DNA of 64,000 bases from Paracnuella aquatica. Lineage in GTDB: Bacteria; Bacteroidota; Bacteroidia; Chitinophagales; Chitinophagaceae. A program made the position numbers and the translations under genes. Positions within the stretch are counted from its first letter, which is position 1; each line of letters opens with the position of its first letter. The stretch lies in NCBI RefSeq assembly GCF_003332885.2, contig NZ_QOWJ01000004.1, positions 62,001 to 126,000 on the forward strand, read 5' to 3'. Positions 42,502 to 52,419 of the stretch are shown in pieces. Under the pieces are notes generated by a model. It searched no databases, was not told the DNA's origin, and saw only the letters and a program-made list of their open reading frames with translations.

Positions 42502-45500
42502 TTAAAAACTATAGCGTACGCCCAGTTGTGCCTGGAACGGTGTACCGCCCAGTGGCGACACGCCGGAAGTGGTGTTTACGCGGTAGCCAAATGTTTCGGT
42601 TGCGGCATTGAACGAGGTGATGTTGTAGATGTTTTGCTTGCCCAGGTTTTGGTTTACACCACGTTTTTTATTGAAGGTGTTGGCCACGTTGAACAGGTCC
42701 ATCGACAACTCCACGCCATGCTTCCGGTTGATCATTACTTTTTTAGCAAGGCGCAAATCAAACACGCCATTGAAGCCGTTTTCGCCACCATTGCGTTCTG
42801 CAATCTTGCCAAAGCTGCGGGTCAGGTATTCTTTGAAATTGCCCTGCACATCAGGGTTGGCCAGTATGGCATTGATGCCGTCGGCAATGTATTTGGGCGT
42901 AGCCGCATCATTGGGGTTGTAGATATAAGCAAGGTCGTTGGAGTTTACAAAATCACCGTTCATGTTGCCGGCCACAGCCAGCGAGTAGCGGGTACCACCG
43001 ATGCCCGAAAAGCGCAGGCCAATGGTGATGCCGCGGATGCTGGGTGCATTGGCATACACCACCACTTTGCTGCGGAAGTGGTTGTCGGCATAGGTCATGC
43101 GGCTCAGGTCGCGTGGATCGTCTTTTACCATCAGGCTTAGCGTGGCACTGTTGGCTACGTTACCGTTGTATGATGTGTTGTCGCGGCTATCGTTCCAGGT
43201 GTACGATGCAGTGATCTGGCCATCTTTGTAGTAGCGGAATGTACCATCCAGCACCACGGCAAACTGGTTCTTTTTGCCATCGCTGATCAACTCCAGCACC
43301 CGGCCCAACGTATTTGTTTTACGGCTGTCAACCCAGTTGGCCACACCGTTGCGGGCATTGATGGTACTTGCCGGCACGTACACGCCGCGGTTGGCTTCCT
43401 GCTCAATCCGGAAATAAGGCTGATCCACCATGTTGCGGTCAACATACATATAGTTGTTGCGGGCAAATGAAGCATAACCGCTGATGCCAACACGTAGCCG
43501 TTCGCTGAACATGTGGTTGTAGGTAAGGCTCGCTTTATACACCGTAGGCACTTTTACATCTTTGGCGTTGGTGTTGATGGTGATCAGTTTTTCCACGCCG
43601 GGAATATTGAACAGGTCTTTACCCGGTGCAGTGGAAGGATCCTGGCGATAGCGTTCAAAATCAGGCGTGGGCACGTTGGTGGTCATATCCACAGCGGCCA
43701 CTTTGGTACCATCAAACAGGATGTTGTTGATCATCGAATACGGGTTCAGGTTGGAACCAAAAATGCCGGCACCAAAGCGGATAAAATCACGCTTCTTTTC
43801 GTTTACATCCCACATCAATTCAAAACGTGGTTGCACCTGCAGCGTCTGGATTTTATTATTGGTAACAATGCCCAGTTCCTTTTCTGCAACGGCATTGTAG
43901 TTGGCGCCGTTCAGGTATTGGGTATTGTCTAAACGAACACCTGCCAACAGGTTGAAACCCCGGCCCAGCCGCGTTTCCATTTGGCCATATACACCCGAAG
44001 CCAGCTGGTGCAACACCGTTGATGGATCATCCACAATGGCAATCTCACGGGCATAGCGGTAAGGAATGCCTTTTTCAAAATTATCCAGGCCGGTAAAGAA
44101 AAAGCGGCCGTTCATTTCGCTGCCATACACGTTGTGCATCTTGGTGTACATCATGTCCACACCAAAAGTAAACTTGGCCCGCTCGGTATTGTAGTACAGG
44201 TTGTTCACCACTTGGTACACCGTGCCTTTAAACCACTCCGGCGAAAAGCGCTGGCCGCCAATCTGGATGGAGTTGGTATAGTTGGTGCCTTTTTCGCCCA
44301 CCGATGTCACGTTTTCTACAATGGCACGTGGAATGCCCGCAGGCGGCAATTCGGGACTTGGAATAACAAATTCATGTTGTAAAAATTGCTGCGCCTTGAA
44401 CTCATTGGTAAGCCTGGAGTTGATGGCCGAACGCAGCGATACAATCAGGCTGTTGTTCATTTTCTTGCGGTCGATATACGACTCCCGTGCATTGATGCCG
44501 GAGTTGTCGCCTTCCGAAAGATTATCCAGCTCGTACACATAGTTGTTGCGGATGGTGAGCAGGTTTTTACTGTTCAACTGCCAGTCTACACGGCCAAAGA
44601 TGGCATCGGTAGAACGGCCTTTATCGAACGATCCAAACTGTGGGTTATCGGACACGCCATACTTTTCCCGTGCAATGGCGGTAAAGCGGTCCAGTGTGCT
44701 TTGCGTTACGCGGAACGCAGCTTCGTCGGCAGCCGAACGCACATCGGCAATAATGAGCGGGCGGGAATCCTGCTGGTGGTCCCACACCAAAAAGAAATGC
44801 GCTTTGTCTTTTATAATTGGGCCACCAATAGAGGCACCGTATTGTGCGGTAGAAAAAGGCTGGTTGCGGCGGTTGCCCCGGATATCATAGCGGCTCGACA
44901 GCTTGTTGTGGCGTAAAAAGCCAAAAGCACTACCGGTAAACGTGTTGGTTCCCGATTTGGTAACCGTGCTGATGGTGCCGCCACCTGCGCGGCCTTCGGT
45001 TACATCGTATTCGTTGTTCACCACTTTAAACTCGCGGATGGCTTCCATGGAAATAGAGTAAGCACCCGAAGTGTTGCCGCCGGCAATGGTGCCCCTGGCC
45101 GACATACCATCGATGGTAAAGTTGGTGGACGATTGCAGCTGGCCGCCAATGCTGGTGCCGTTGGCCAGCGGTGAAAGATCGATGAGTGTAGTAAAGTTGC
45201 GGCCGTTTACCGGCAGCGTGTTCAGGTCTTTTGGCGAAATGGTGGTGGCCGCACCTACGTTGGCAATATTGCGGCGAATGGTGTTAGTGGTTACCACAAC
45301 TTCGGTGAGGGCTCCTTCGTTTTTAATCAGGCTAAAACCAATTTCCAGCCGGTCGCCCTGGTTCAGTGCAATACCGGTTTTCTTTTCCGACTTATAACCA
45401 ACATAGGAAACAGTGAGCGAATAAGGCGAACCCAGCGGCAACTGGTTGAAGATGTAACCGCCTTCTTTGTTGGTTACCGTGGAGGTGGTAAAACCTGTTG

Positions 45501-45654
45501 ATTCGTTTTTTACATAAATGGTAGCCCCCTGTACTGGGCCATCGGCGCTGGATACAGCACCCAATACAACGGCCTGGGTGGCGTTTTGGCCCAAAACCAT
45601 TAGGGTGTTACACAGCAATAGAAATAACAGTCCGACTGAAAGTCTTAGTTTCAT
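42502..45654 (-). CDS. Oar-like TonB-dependent receptor with carboxypeptidase-regulatory domain
   Basis: At 1050 residues, it has a signal peptide (LLFLLLCNTLMVLGQ) and a regulatory beta domain (about 27-110, VLGAVSSADGPVQGATIYVKNESTG). The Oar-type plug follows (LTEVVVTTNTIRRNIANVGAATTISPKDLNTLPVNGRNFTTLIDLSP, then GGGTISTVTKSGTNTFTGSAFGFLRH). The large barrel ends QAQLGVRYSF. Oar proteins differ from SusC in having no SusD partner and are linked to protein or peptide/nutrient uptake. It is the first gene of a unit with the phosphodiesterase (39-nt gap). A 415-nt intergenic space lies upstream. Ligand unknown. Confidence 0.88.
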   Translation of the reverse strand: MKLRLSVGLLFLLLCNTLMVLGQNATQAVVLGAVSSADGPVQGATIYVKNESTGFTTSTVTNKEGGYIFNQLPLGSPYSLTVSYVGYKSEKKTGIALNQGDRLEIGFSLIKNEGALTEVVVTTNTIRRNIANVGAATTISPKDLNTLPVNGRNFTTLIDLSPLANGTSIGGQLQSSTNFTIDGMSARGTIAGGNTSGAYSISMEAIREFKVVNNEYDVTEGRAGGGTISTVTKSGTNTFTGSAFGFLRHNKLSSRYDIRGNRRNQPFSTAQYGASIGGPIIKDKAHFFLVWDHQQDSRPLIIADVRSAADEAAFRVTQSTLDRFTAIAREKYGVSDNPQFGSFDKGRSTDAIFGRVDWQLNSKNLLTIRNNYVYELDNLSEGDNSGINARESYIDRKKMNNSLIVSLRSAINSRLTNEFKAQQFLQHEFVIPSPELPPAGIPRAIVENVTSVGEKGTNYTNSIQIGGQRFSPEWFKGTVYQVVNNLYYNTERAKFTFGVDMMYTKMHNVYGSEMNGRFFFTGLDNFEKGIPYRYAREIAIVDDPSTVLHQLASGVYGQMETRLGRGFNLLAGVRLDNTQYLNGANYNAVAEKELGIVTNNKIQTLQVQPRFELMWDVNEKKRDFIRFGAGIFGSNLNPYSMINNILFDGTKVAAVDMTTNVPTPDFERYRQDPSTAPGKDLFNIPGVEKLITINTNAKDVKVPTVYKASLTYNHMFSERLRVGISGYASFARNNYMYVDRNMVDQPYFRIEQEANRGVYVPASTINARNGVANWVDSRKTNTLGRVLELISDGKKNQFAVVLDGTFRYYKDGQITASYTWNDSRDNTSYNGNVANSATLSLMVKDDPRDLSRMTYADNHFRSKVVVYANAPSIRGITIGLRFSGIGGTRYSLAVAGNMNGDFVNSNDLAYIYNPNDAATPKYIADGINAILANPDVQGNFKEYLTRSFGKIAERNGGENGFNGVFDLRLAKKVMINRKHGVELSMDLFNVANTFNKKRGVNQNLGKQNIYNITSFNAATETFGYRVNTTSGVSPLGGTPFQAQLGVRYSF

Positions 45655-46069
45655 TGTAATGATCGTTTATAATGTATAGCGGATGACGAGTGGTCGTGTA
45701 TTTTTTACGTACACGGTTATGGCTAACCGTTAGCACCTGCATTTGTATGTACAGATTTTGGTTCAGCAAGGATGGATGCGGTTGTTGTGTTTCGCGGTGT
45801 AAAAAGAAGAAACGGATGTTATCTTAAAGTGAAGCCAAAATGACCGCTATATTAAGTTTCGAATGGTGGCAATAAACTGCAGTTGCAGGAGCGAGAAAAG
45901 TTGAAACAATTGCTGTACCGTTTTAAACGTATAATTATTTAGCATAAAAAAACCTCTGTACTAACAGAGGTTTTTAAATTACATATTTCGATGCTGCTTA
46001 CTAACTACTGCAATTAACGATGCATTTGTTCAAACCCATTTTCAGAACAAACAACAACAGCCAACATTT
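45655..46069. other. Intergenic region upstream of the Oar-like receptor
   Basis: This 415-nt region has no gene. It holds the terminator of the YncE/phosphoesterase transcript (45948-45975) and should contain the receptor promoter, though no exact TAnnTTTG box was found. Confidence 0.5.
45948..45975 (-). terminator. Intrinsic terminator after the YncE-phosphoesterase gene
   Basis: AAAAACCTCTGT (45948-45959) pairs perfectly with ACAGAGGTTTTT (45964-45975), loop of 4 nt. It lies about 95 nt past the stop at 46070 and can work in both directions. Confidence 0.85.
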
Positions 46070-48490
46070 CTAGTCGTCCTCGTCTTCATCCTTCTCCACC
46101 GGCAGCACAAACGCAGATCGGCGCGGGCCGAGGAACGGCTTATCGCCTTTCAGGCCATGCCACAACACCCAATTAAACAACAAGTCATTGTTCGCGTCTT
46201 CTTTTGCAAAATTAAATGCTTCGCTTCGCCGCTGCCATTCGTTCATTGCCGTATTGCGTTCATCCAGGTTTATTTCGGGCACAATGGCCTTAAAGTTGGA
46301 TGCCCTGGCAACAGTATCGAAGCAACGCCACATGGGTGTTGCGGCCGCATCGTATTGCGTCATCGGTGGCAGGCCGAGGATCAGTTCCATGGTGCGCAGC
46401 ACCGATGATGTGGTGTACGGCGTATGATCAATAAAACCGCGTTTTACAAAACCGCCTGCCAGGTACGCCGGGCTGCGGTGTGCATCCACATGGTCGGCAC
46501 CGTTTTGCGCATCATCTTCCAAAATAAACACCGCCGTTTCGTTCCAGATGGGGCTTTGCGCCAGATGCTCTATAAACATACCCACTGCCAGGTCGTTATC
46601 GGCCACATGGGCATAAGGCGTAGGCCGGTTCAGCCGCAGGCCTTCGGTATGGTCGTTGCCAAAACGAACGGTGTTGAATTGCGGCACGCTTCCTTTTGCC
46701 AGCAGCGACTCGAACTCACGTTCCCACTGGCGGTAGCGGAACGTGTCTTTGATGTTCATGTTGTAGCCCGGAAAGTAAGGACAGAAATTATTTTGCAGCA
46801 CCGGTATATTAGCTTTGCCGCCATCAGCAAACTCGCCGTAGGTGCGGAAGCTAACGCCATAACGGCGGCATTGGTCCCAAATAAATCCGCCTTTGTTATT
46901 GGCAATTGTCCGCTCCCCTTCGCCGCCATAAGTGCCGCCACGGCCGCCATAGCTGGAAGGCCATGTTTTTTCGAGGTAATCCGTTGCGTATGCACCTACG
47001 GTCCAGTTGTGCCCGTCGGCACTTACTTCAGCATCCACATAAAAATTATCGAGCAGTACAAATTCCGCAGCAAGTTTGTGCTGGTTGGGTGTGATGGCCC
47101 GGCCAAATAAGAGCAGCGACGTATCGCCATTGCCTCCCGGCATATCGGCCAGCACCTGGTCGTAAGTACGGTTTTCTTTGATCACATAAAACACGTACTT
47201 GATGGCGCTTTTAACACCTGGCTGTACGGGCACCGGGTTGTTGCCGGCCGGGCCTTCGGCCTTCGCCTCTTTTTCTTTGGAATAGGCCGCATTGCGGTAA
47301 GCCGCTTTGGTGTACCCTTTCAATTCAGCTTCGGTGGGCGGCTTAATGATGCTCATGGTGCCCTGGAAAAGCGCCGCAATGTATTGCAGGTCTTTGGCCG
47401 GCCTGGTGGTACCGGCATGATGGATCACTTCTTCACGCGGCCGCAACGGGTTGGGGCCAAACGGGTTGGCTGCCGATTGCAGGCCCTTGCCATTGGTAAC
47501 CCAAATGCGGTTGTTGACCACTTTTACATTGGTGGGATACCAGCCCGTGGGAATAAAACCTTTTGGCCGGCTGCCACCGGGATTGGACACATCAAACACC
47601 GCGAGGCAGTTGTTATCGGCATTGGCCACATACAATGTTTTTCCGGTTACATCCAGCGCCAAGCCATTCGTTGTTGATCCACTGGGCGATTGTGCATACA
47701 AGGCCGCATCCAGTGTTTCCACAACCAGTCCATTGCCTACATCTATTACCGAAACGGTATTATCATTTGCATTGCACACATAGAGGTGCTTGCCGTTGGG
47801 CGCCAGCAGCAATTCGTTCGGGTTATCGCCTACCGAAATAGCTGGTTCAAACACCTGCTTTTGCGTATCGAACAGGAGAACTTTATCGCAGCCCCAGCAA
47901 GAGATGTACAACTTTTTGCCGCCGGGTGCCAGCAGGCAGGTATAAGCTTCGGCCTCAAGGCCAAATTTGCGCAGCACCTTTTTTGTGTTTATATCCACCA
48001 CATATAGGCTATTGTCTTCTTTGGTCACCACGTACATCAGCCCGCGGCTTTCATCCAGTTGCAGGCCTGCAGGCCCGACCCTGTTAGGCCAGGGCAGGCC
48101 CAAAGCAATACTGTCGGCGAGTACCAATTTTCGCTGCTGAATGCGGTATTTCAGGATGCGGTTATCGTGGCCGCCAGAGGCATACAAGTGTTGTTCATTT
48201 TGGGTAAACTGCAGCCCGTACCACGATTTTGCAATGGTGATAGTATCGAGCATTTTGCCGGCACGGGCATCCAGCAACTGGATGCTTTGCACACCCTGCC
48301 CGTTGTTGGTAACAGCCACGTATTTACCCGATTTACTAACGGCCATGTTCAGGGGCAAATCGCCCAAAGGCACCGAAGCGCCGGCCGGAGAAAGCTTCCA
48401 GCCATTGGGCAATTGAACCGGCTGTGGCAGGTTTTGTGCACCGGCATGGATGGACAATGCAGTGATACACGCAAGAAAAATATGTTTCAT
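46070..48490 (-). CDS. Exported YncE-type propeller fused to an alkaline-phosphatase-superfamily phosphoesterase
   Basis: The frame reaches 48553, but ATG 48490 opens the signal peptide (MKHIFLACITALSIHAGA), giving 806 residues and no overlap with the receptor gene. The N-terminal half is a YncE/lactonase-like seven-bladed propeller with repeated YVxxxxxN blades (KYVAVTNNGQGVQSIQLLDARAGK, GKHLYVCNANDNTVSVIDVGNG, GKTLYVANADNNCLAVFDVS). The C-terminal half is a phosphoesterase: KYVFYVIKENRTYDQVLADMPGGNGD, ITPNQHKLAAEFVLLDNFYVDAEVSADGHNW and VFILEDDAQNGADHVDAHRSPAYL. This fusion is known in Bacteroidota and Acidobacteria, but its substrate is not. It lies 35 nt downstream of the TonB receptor and is co-transcribed with it. 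Confidence 0.85.
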   Translation of the reverse strand: MKHIFLACITALSIHAGAQNLPQPVQLPNGWKLSPAGASVPLGDLPLNMAVSKSGKYVAVTNNGQGVQSIQLLDARAGKMLDTITIAKSWYGLQFTQNEQHLYASGGHDNRILKYRIQQRKLVLADSIALGLPWPNRVGPAGLQLDESRGLMYVVTKEDNSLYVVDINTKKVLRKFGLEAEAYTCLLAPGGKKLYISCWGCDKVLLFDTQKQVFEPAISVGDNPNELLLAPNGKHLYVCNANDNTVSVIDVGNGLVVETLDAALYAQSPSGSTTNGLALDVTGKTLYVANADNNCLAVFDVSNPGGSRPKGFIPTGWYPTNVKVVNNRIWVTNGKGLQSAANPFGPNPLRPREEVIHHAGTTRPAKDLQYIAALFQGTMSIIKPPTEAELKGYTKAAYRNAAYSKEKEAKAEGPAGNNPVPVQPGVKSAIKYVFYVIKENRTYDQVLADMPGGNGDTSLLLFGRAITPNQHKLAAEFVLLDNFYVDAEVSADGHNWTVGAYATDYLEKTWPSSYGGRGGTYGGEGERTIANNKGGFIWDQCRRYGVSFRTYGEFADGGKANIPVLQNNFCPYFPGYNMNIKDTFRYRQWEREFESLLAKGSVPQFNTVRFGNDHTEGLRLNRPTPYAHVADNDLAVGMFIEHLAQSPIWNETAVFILEDDAQNGADHVDAHRSPAYLAGGFVKRGFIDHTPYTTSSVLRTMELILGLPPMTQYDAAATPMWRCFDTVARASNFKAIVPEINLDERNTAMNEWQRRSEAFNFAKEDANNDLLFNWVLWHGLKGDKPFLGPRRSAFVLPVEKDEDEDD

Positions 48491-48525
48491 AATGGTGAAA
48501 TGTGACTGATGCCTTTTTTTAAAAA

Positions 48526-50553
48526 TTACATTCCTACGGAAACAGAACACCACAGGCTGCGGCCAATGCCGTTGATGCCTGAACCGTGGGTTCGGTAGTC
48601 TACATTGGCCAGGTTGTACAACCCCGCGCTAACAGCGAAAGATTTGTAGCGATAGCCGCTATACAAGTTCATTACCTGCCAGCCCGGTGTACCACCTTTG
48701 GGAATACGGTTGTCGTCAATATCGCCTTTGGCAAGCCGGTCCTGCCGGTCGGCAGCCAGCATTTCAAACGCGGCATGAAAGCCCTCTTTTCTGTACTGCA
48801 ATGCCATTCGGCCATTCAGCGGTGGCGTACGGCGCAAGGGCTCGTTGCGGGTTTTATTATGTCCGTGTGCATAAGCCGCACCTGCCTGCAATGAAAGTTG
48901 GTTCAGAAGCTTTAATCTAACCGACGCCTCCACTCCTTTTACCGATGCCGATTCTACATTTTCTTTTTGGTACACATTATACCCGCTGATCACTTTGCCG
49001 GGCACCTGCACCCGTGCAATAAGGTTGTGCAGTTGCATGTAATAAGCGGAAGCTTCTATTGAGAGTGCAGCACTGTTGTACCGGTAACCAATTTCGGTGT
49101 GTTTGGAGCGCTCCGGCTTTAAATCGGCCGCGGGCACTTCGTAGCGAAAATCAACAATGCCCAGCGTACCCATATCATCTACATTGGGCGCCCGGTAGCC
49201 GGTGCTGAAATTGGCAAACAGCGATTGTTTGGTATCCATTGCATAGAGCACGCCGGCGTTGTACACAAACGAAGCTGGATGCAGCGCCACCTTTCCCAAA
49301 GTGGTGTCTGTGATGCCGATATCGAATGTATTATAGCGCAGGCCCAGTTCTGCGTTCCAACGTTTCCAGTTAAAATGATGGAGTGAAAAAATGGAGTAAT
49401 TGCCATAAGTAGCACCATCGGGGTACAAGCCCCGCTTTGCAGTTGCCATTCCATTTGAAAGCAATATGTCCCTGCTGCCGCTGCCTACTTTATCGCGGTA
49501 CAACTCTACGCCGGAATTGATGCGCCACCAAGGCCGAACAACAGAAGTAAAATCAATCGTTAATCCAGCAGTTTTGATATCGTCCCGTTCCCACCGTTCG
49601 GAGGTTGCATTATTTTTCCGGCTGGCTCTTTCTTCAATGCCTTGCTGCAATGACGCGGTGATAGAAACCTCATGGGCCCAGGCACTGTTTGTAGGCAGCT
49701 TTAGCCGTGCATAACTCAGGCTGCGCTGTTGCAGTTCGGTAGTATTTCGGGCAAAGTTTTCAAGCCGCACTTTGTGGTACACCGGCACATCTTGCTGCTG
49801 CAGCCATTGGTGGGCAAGCGTTAGTTGGGCACGGCGCCCAAGCAGCATTTTTGCCTTTACATCAAATGCCCGCTCGTCGTAGCCGGAGGGTCTTTGTTTA
49901 CCCGTAGTGTCACCGCCATACAAATCGCCAAAGTGGCGCACCGAAATACCGCCCCGCACCGCCAGCCTTTGGCTTGCATAGTTTATTTGCCCGCGGCCGG
50001 TTTGTTCCATGCCCCTGCTTACAAAGCGCCCCAACACGCCGGCATTCAGTTTTTTGCCTTGATGGGTAAATTGCGGATCAGCAGTGGTTACCTGTATCAC
50101 GCCACCCATCGCATCGGAGCCATACTGCACCGATCCTGTTCCCTTGGCCACTTCTATTTGCTGCACGGTATACGGGTCAATGGTATTGAGGTATTGATTG
50201 GGACCGTAGCGAAAAATAGCATTGTTCATCCGTACGCCATCCACCAGTATGAGGGTTTGGTTGCCGGTGAGGCCGCGTAAAAAAGGAGCGCCGCCGCCAA
50301 GATTTGTTTTCTGCACAAACACGCCATTGATGGCTGCAAGTGCCTCGGGGGTGGTGCGGGCACCCAGTTCTTTTATTGTTTGCTGTTGCAGCACCTCCAC
50401 GCTAAATGGTACGCGGTGCTTTTGCTGGCTGGTGCGCTGGGCATGCACCACCAGCTCCTGCAGTTGTTGGGCTGCCGTATCTTTTTGTGCAAATAGATGC
50501 GTGGGTGCAATGGCTATTAGGCTCAGGGAAATATAGAAAAGAAGACGCCTCAT
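48526..50553 (-). CDS. TonB-dependent outer-membrane receptor (classical, FepA/HmuR-like)
   Basis: At 675 residues, it has a signal peptide (MRRLLFYISLSLIAIAPTHLFA), a TonB box-like QELVVHAQRTSQQKH, and the plug hallmarks LILVDGVRMNNAIFRYGPNQYL and IEVAKGTGSVQYGSDAMGGVIQV. A 22-strand barrel ends with a weak terminal strand (GIGRSLWCSVSVGM). It lacks the carboxypeptidase-regulatory domain of SusC/Oar proteins and looks like small-ligand receptors (siderophore, heme, cobalamin or metal complex). Pairing with a YncE/phosphoesterase suggests an organophosphate or phosphorylated ligand instead, but this is inferred. It is the first gene of the two-gene unit; upstream is a 450-nt gene-free gap. 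Confidence 0.88.
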   Translation of the reverse strand: MRRLLFYISLSLIAIAPTHLFAQKDTAAQQLQELVVHAQRTSQQKHRVPFSVEVLQQQTIKELGARTTPEALAAINGVFVQKTNLGGGAPFLRGLTGNQTLILVDGVRMNNAIFRYGPNQYLNTIDPYTVQQIEVAKGTGSVQYGSDAMGGVIQVTTADPQFTHQGKKLNAGVLGRFVSRGMEQTGRGQINYASQRLAVRGGISVRHFGDLYGGDTTGKQRPSGYDERAFDVKAKMLLGRRAQLTLAHQWLQQQDVPVYHKVRLENFARNTTELQQRSLSYARLKLPTNSAWAHEVSITASLQQGIEERASRKNNATSERWERDDIKTAGLTIDFTSVVRPWWRINSGVELYRDKVGSGSRDILLSNGMATAKRGLYPDGATYGNYSIFSLHHFNWKRWNAELGLRYNTFDIGITDTTLGKVALHPASFVYNAGVLYAMDTKQSLFANFSTGYRAPNVDDMGTLGIVDFRYEVPAADLKPERSKHTEIGYRYNSAALSIEASAYYMQLHNLIARVQVPGKVISGYNVYQKENVESASVKGVEASVRLKLLNQLSLQAGAAYAHGHNKTRNEPLRRTPPLNGRMALQYRKEGFHAAFEMLAADRQDRLAKGDIDDNRIPKGGTPGWQVMNLYSGYRYKSFAVSAGLYNLANVDYRTHGSGINGIGRSLWCSVSVGM

Positions 50554-51003
50554 TGGTGGTTTGGTGGGTGTTGTAATTTGGGGCCAAAGATGGCGGGTGC
50601 AGGCGGCAGGGCAAGTTTAAGTCTGTGTTAAGAAAATAAGGTTTCCCATTTTCGGCTACACATCACCGGGAAAGAATAACGTTTGCACAACACCTGCTTC
50701 AAACAATGTTTGTTTTGCAACAATCTTCTATTAAGATAGTGAGGGATTGAGCATTCCGTCTCTATTTGTTGAACTTTCTTAGCTGCAGATTGCTCTTCCG
50801 GTCTAACTGCACAGCCCGAATTTTCTCAGCGCTGTTTGCGCTTTCTAGCAATATTTTCGGTAATCTGCAGTACCATAAGGCAAACCGGATCGGGGCAGCA
50901 TTCCATTTTGCAACAACGCCATTGTTGGTTGCAGAAACTGCCTGGTTCGCCACAGCGAAAAGTGGATCGGTTTGCCCTGCGCAAAACAGCTTAAAGCTTG
51001 CAT
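50554..51003. other. Divergent intergenic region
   Basis: This 450-nt region separates the leftward TonB receptor from the rightward VCBS gene and must hold both promoters. Overlapping frames on both strands (for example 50762-51079 leftward) show no signal, motif or family feature, and I regard them as non-coding. Confidence 0.5.
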
Positions 51004-52275
51004 ATGACCCAACCCAAACCATATCAGCCCGCCGGGATGTTCCCGGCTGGGCGATGGCACATCTGGCATACCACTTCACTTCTGCTGTTGCTGGTGGCGC
51101 TTTGTGCCAACGGCGGCTGCGGGGTTACGGCGCAACACAACCCACCGCAACACAGCACACACCAGCCCACATTTACCAAACAAATACTCACCAATGAATT
51201 TATTGCCGAAGGCGTGGCAGTGGGCGATGTAAACAAAGATGGACTGTTGGATGTGCTGGCCGGTGCTTACTGGTTTGAAGCGCCGCGTTGGACGCCACAC
51301 GAAATCATGAAGCCCGAAAAATTCGAATACGACAAAGGCTACAGCGATGCCTTCATCAGCCAAACAATGGATGTAAATTTTGATGGGTGGACCGACTTTT
51401 TGCGCATCGGTTTCCCGGGCAAGGAGGCATACTGGTTTGAAAACCCGAAAGACCAGGGCGGGCACTGGAAAAAGCACCTGATCCACGATGCAGTGGGCAA
51501 CGAGTCGGCGGGGTTTTTCGACTTAGACGGCGATGGCAGGCTTGACCTGCTGGGCGGTGATGCCAATAAAAAAAAGATGACCTGGTTTAAGGCGCCTACA
51601 ACGGCAGGCAACCTGCAATGGGAGCCTATTGTGATCAGCAACGAAGGCGTGCTGGGCGCCGAGCCTTTTTCGCATGGCCTTGGCATGGGCGATATGAATG
51701 GCGATGGACGGCCAGATGTGATCATTACAAAGGGCTGGTGGGAAGCGCCGGCCGATGTGCACCAGCCGGGATGGGTTTTTCACGAAGCCAACCTGGGACA
51801 GGCCGCGGCGCAAATGCATGTGTTCGATTTTGACCGAGATGGCGATGCCGATGTAGTGTCATCTTCGGCACATGGGCTGGGCATCTGGTGGCACGAGCAG
51901 GTAAAAGAATCGCAGGGCAAAAGCACTTGGACAACGCACCTAATATCGGAAGCATTTTCGCAAACACACGGACTGGCCCTTACCGACATGAACGGCGATG
52001 GTGCACCGGACCTCGTAACCGGCATGCGCTATTTTGCCCACATGGGCCGCGATCCCGGCGAACTGAATCCACCAGTGCTGTATTGGTTTGAATTAAAAGC
52101 AGGACCCAAGCCGCAATGGATACCGCACCAAATTGACGATGCATCCGGTGTTGGCGTGGAAGTGCTGGTAAAAGACATTACAGGCGATGGATTGAAAGAC
52201 ATCATCGTGGCCAATAAAAAAGGCGTTTTTGTTTTTAAACAAAATAGCCACGACAGTAACAAAGCGGACCGATAA
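51004..52275 (+). CDS. FG-GAP/VCBS repeat lipoprotein
   Basis: ATG 51004 gives 423 residues; TTG 50998 would add two, and ATG 51037 is possible and leaves a neater signal (TTSLLLLLVALCANGGC, lipid Cys after NGG). The mature protein is a seven-bladed integrin-like propeller. Seven Asp-rich calcium loops are visible: DVNKDGLLD, DVNFDGWTD, DLDGDGRLD, DMNGDGRPD, DFDRDGDAD, DMNGDGAPD and DITGDGLKD. These proteins usually bind ligands or surfaces; no catalytic signature is seen. It is the first of three rightward genes with a DUF1080 protein and a cupredoxin-propeller enzyme, a set often found with secreted sugar oxidation in Bacteroidota and Planctomycetes. Confidence 0.85.
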   Translation: MTQPKPYQPAGMFPAGRWHIWHTTSLLLLLVALCANGGCGVTAQHNPPQHSTHQPTFTKQILTNEFIAEGVAVGDVNKDGLLDVLAGAYWFEAPRWTPHEIMKPEKFEYDKGYSDAFISQTMDVNFDGWTDFLRIGFPGKEAYWFENPKDQGGHWKKHLIHDAVGNESAGFFDLDGDGRLDLLGGDANKKKMTWFKAPTTAGNLQWEPIVISNEGVLGAEPFSHGLGMGDMNGDGRPDVIITKGWWEAPADVHQPGWVFHEANLGQAAAQMHVFDFDRDGDADVVSSSAHGLGIWWHEQVKESQGKSTWTTHLISEAFSQTHGLALTDMNGDGAPDLVTGMRYFAHMGRDPGELNPPVLYWFELKAGPKPQWIPHQIDDASGVGVEVLVKDITGDGLKDIIVANKKGVFVFKQNSHDSNKADR

Positions 52276-52340
52276 CATTCGTTTGTATCAACAACAGATA
52301 TCGACTGAAGCGGCTAATTACACTTGAACCCATTTCTATT

Positions 52341-52348
52341 TACGTTTG
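52341..52348 (+). promoter_or_regulatory. Possible -7 promoter element for the DUF1080 gene
   Basis: TACGTTTG matches TAnnTTTG exactly and lies about 70 nt before the ATG at 52420. The intervening leader contains a run of TTTGTG/CTTGGTGGC-like repeats (52365-52400) that resembles dispersed intergenic repeats of Bacteroidota. Confidence 0.35.
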
Positions 52349-52419
52349 AAATACTGCGCCAAAATCTTTGTGTAACTTTCTGTCTTGGTGGCTTTGTGGC
52401 GCAACAAAACCTGATCATC

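Noticed and set aside
48491-48553. Longer N-terminus for the YncE-phosphoesterase fusion (start at 48553)
   Set aside because: It would overlap the TonB receptor and place a basic, non-hydrophobic stretch before the signal peptide beginning at ATG 48490.
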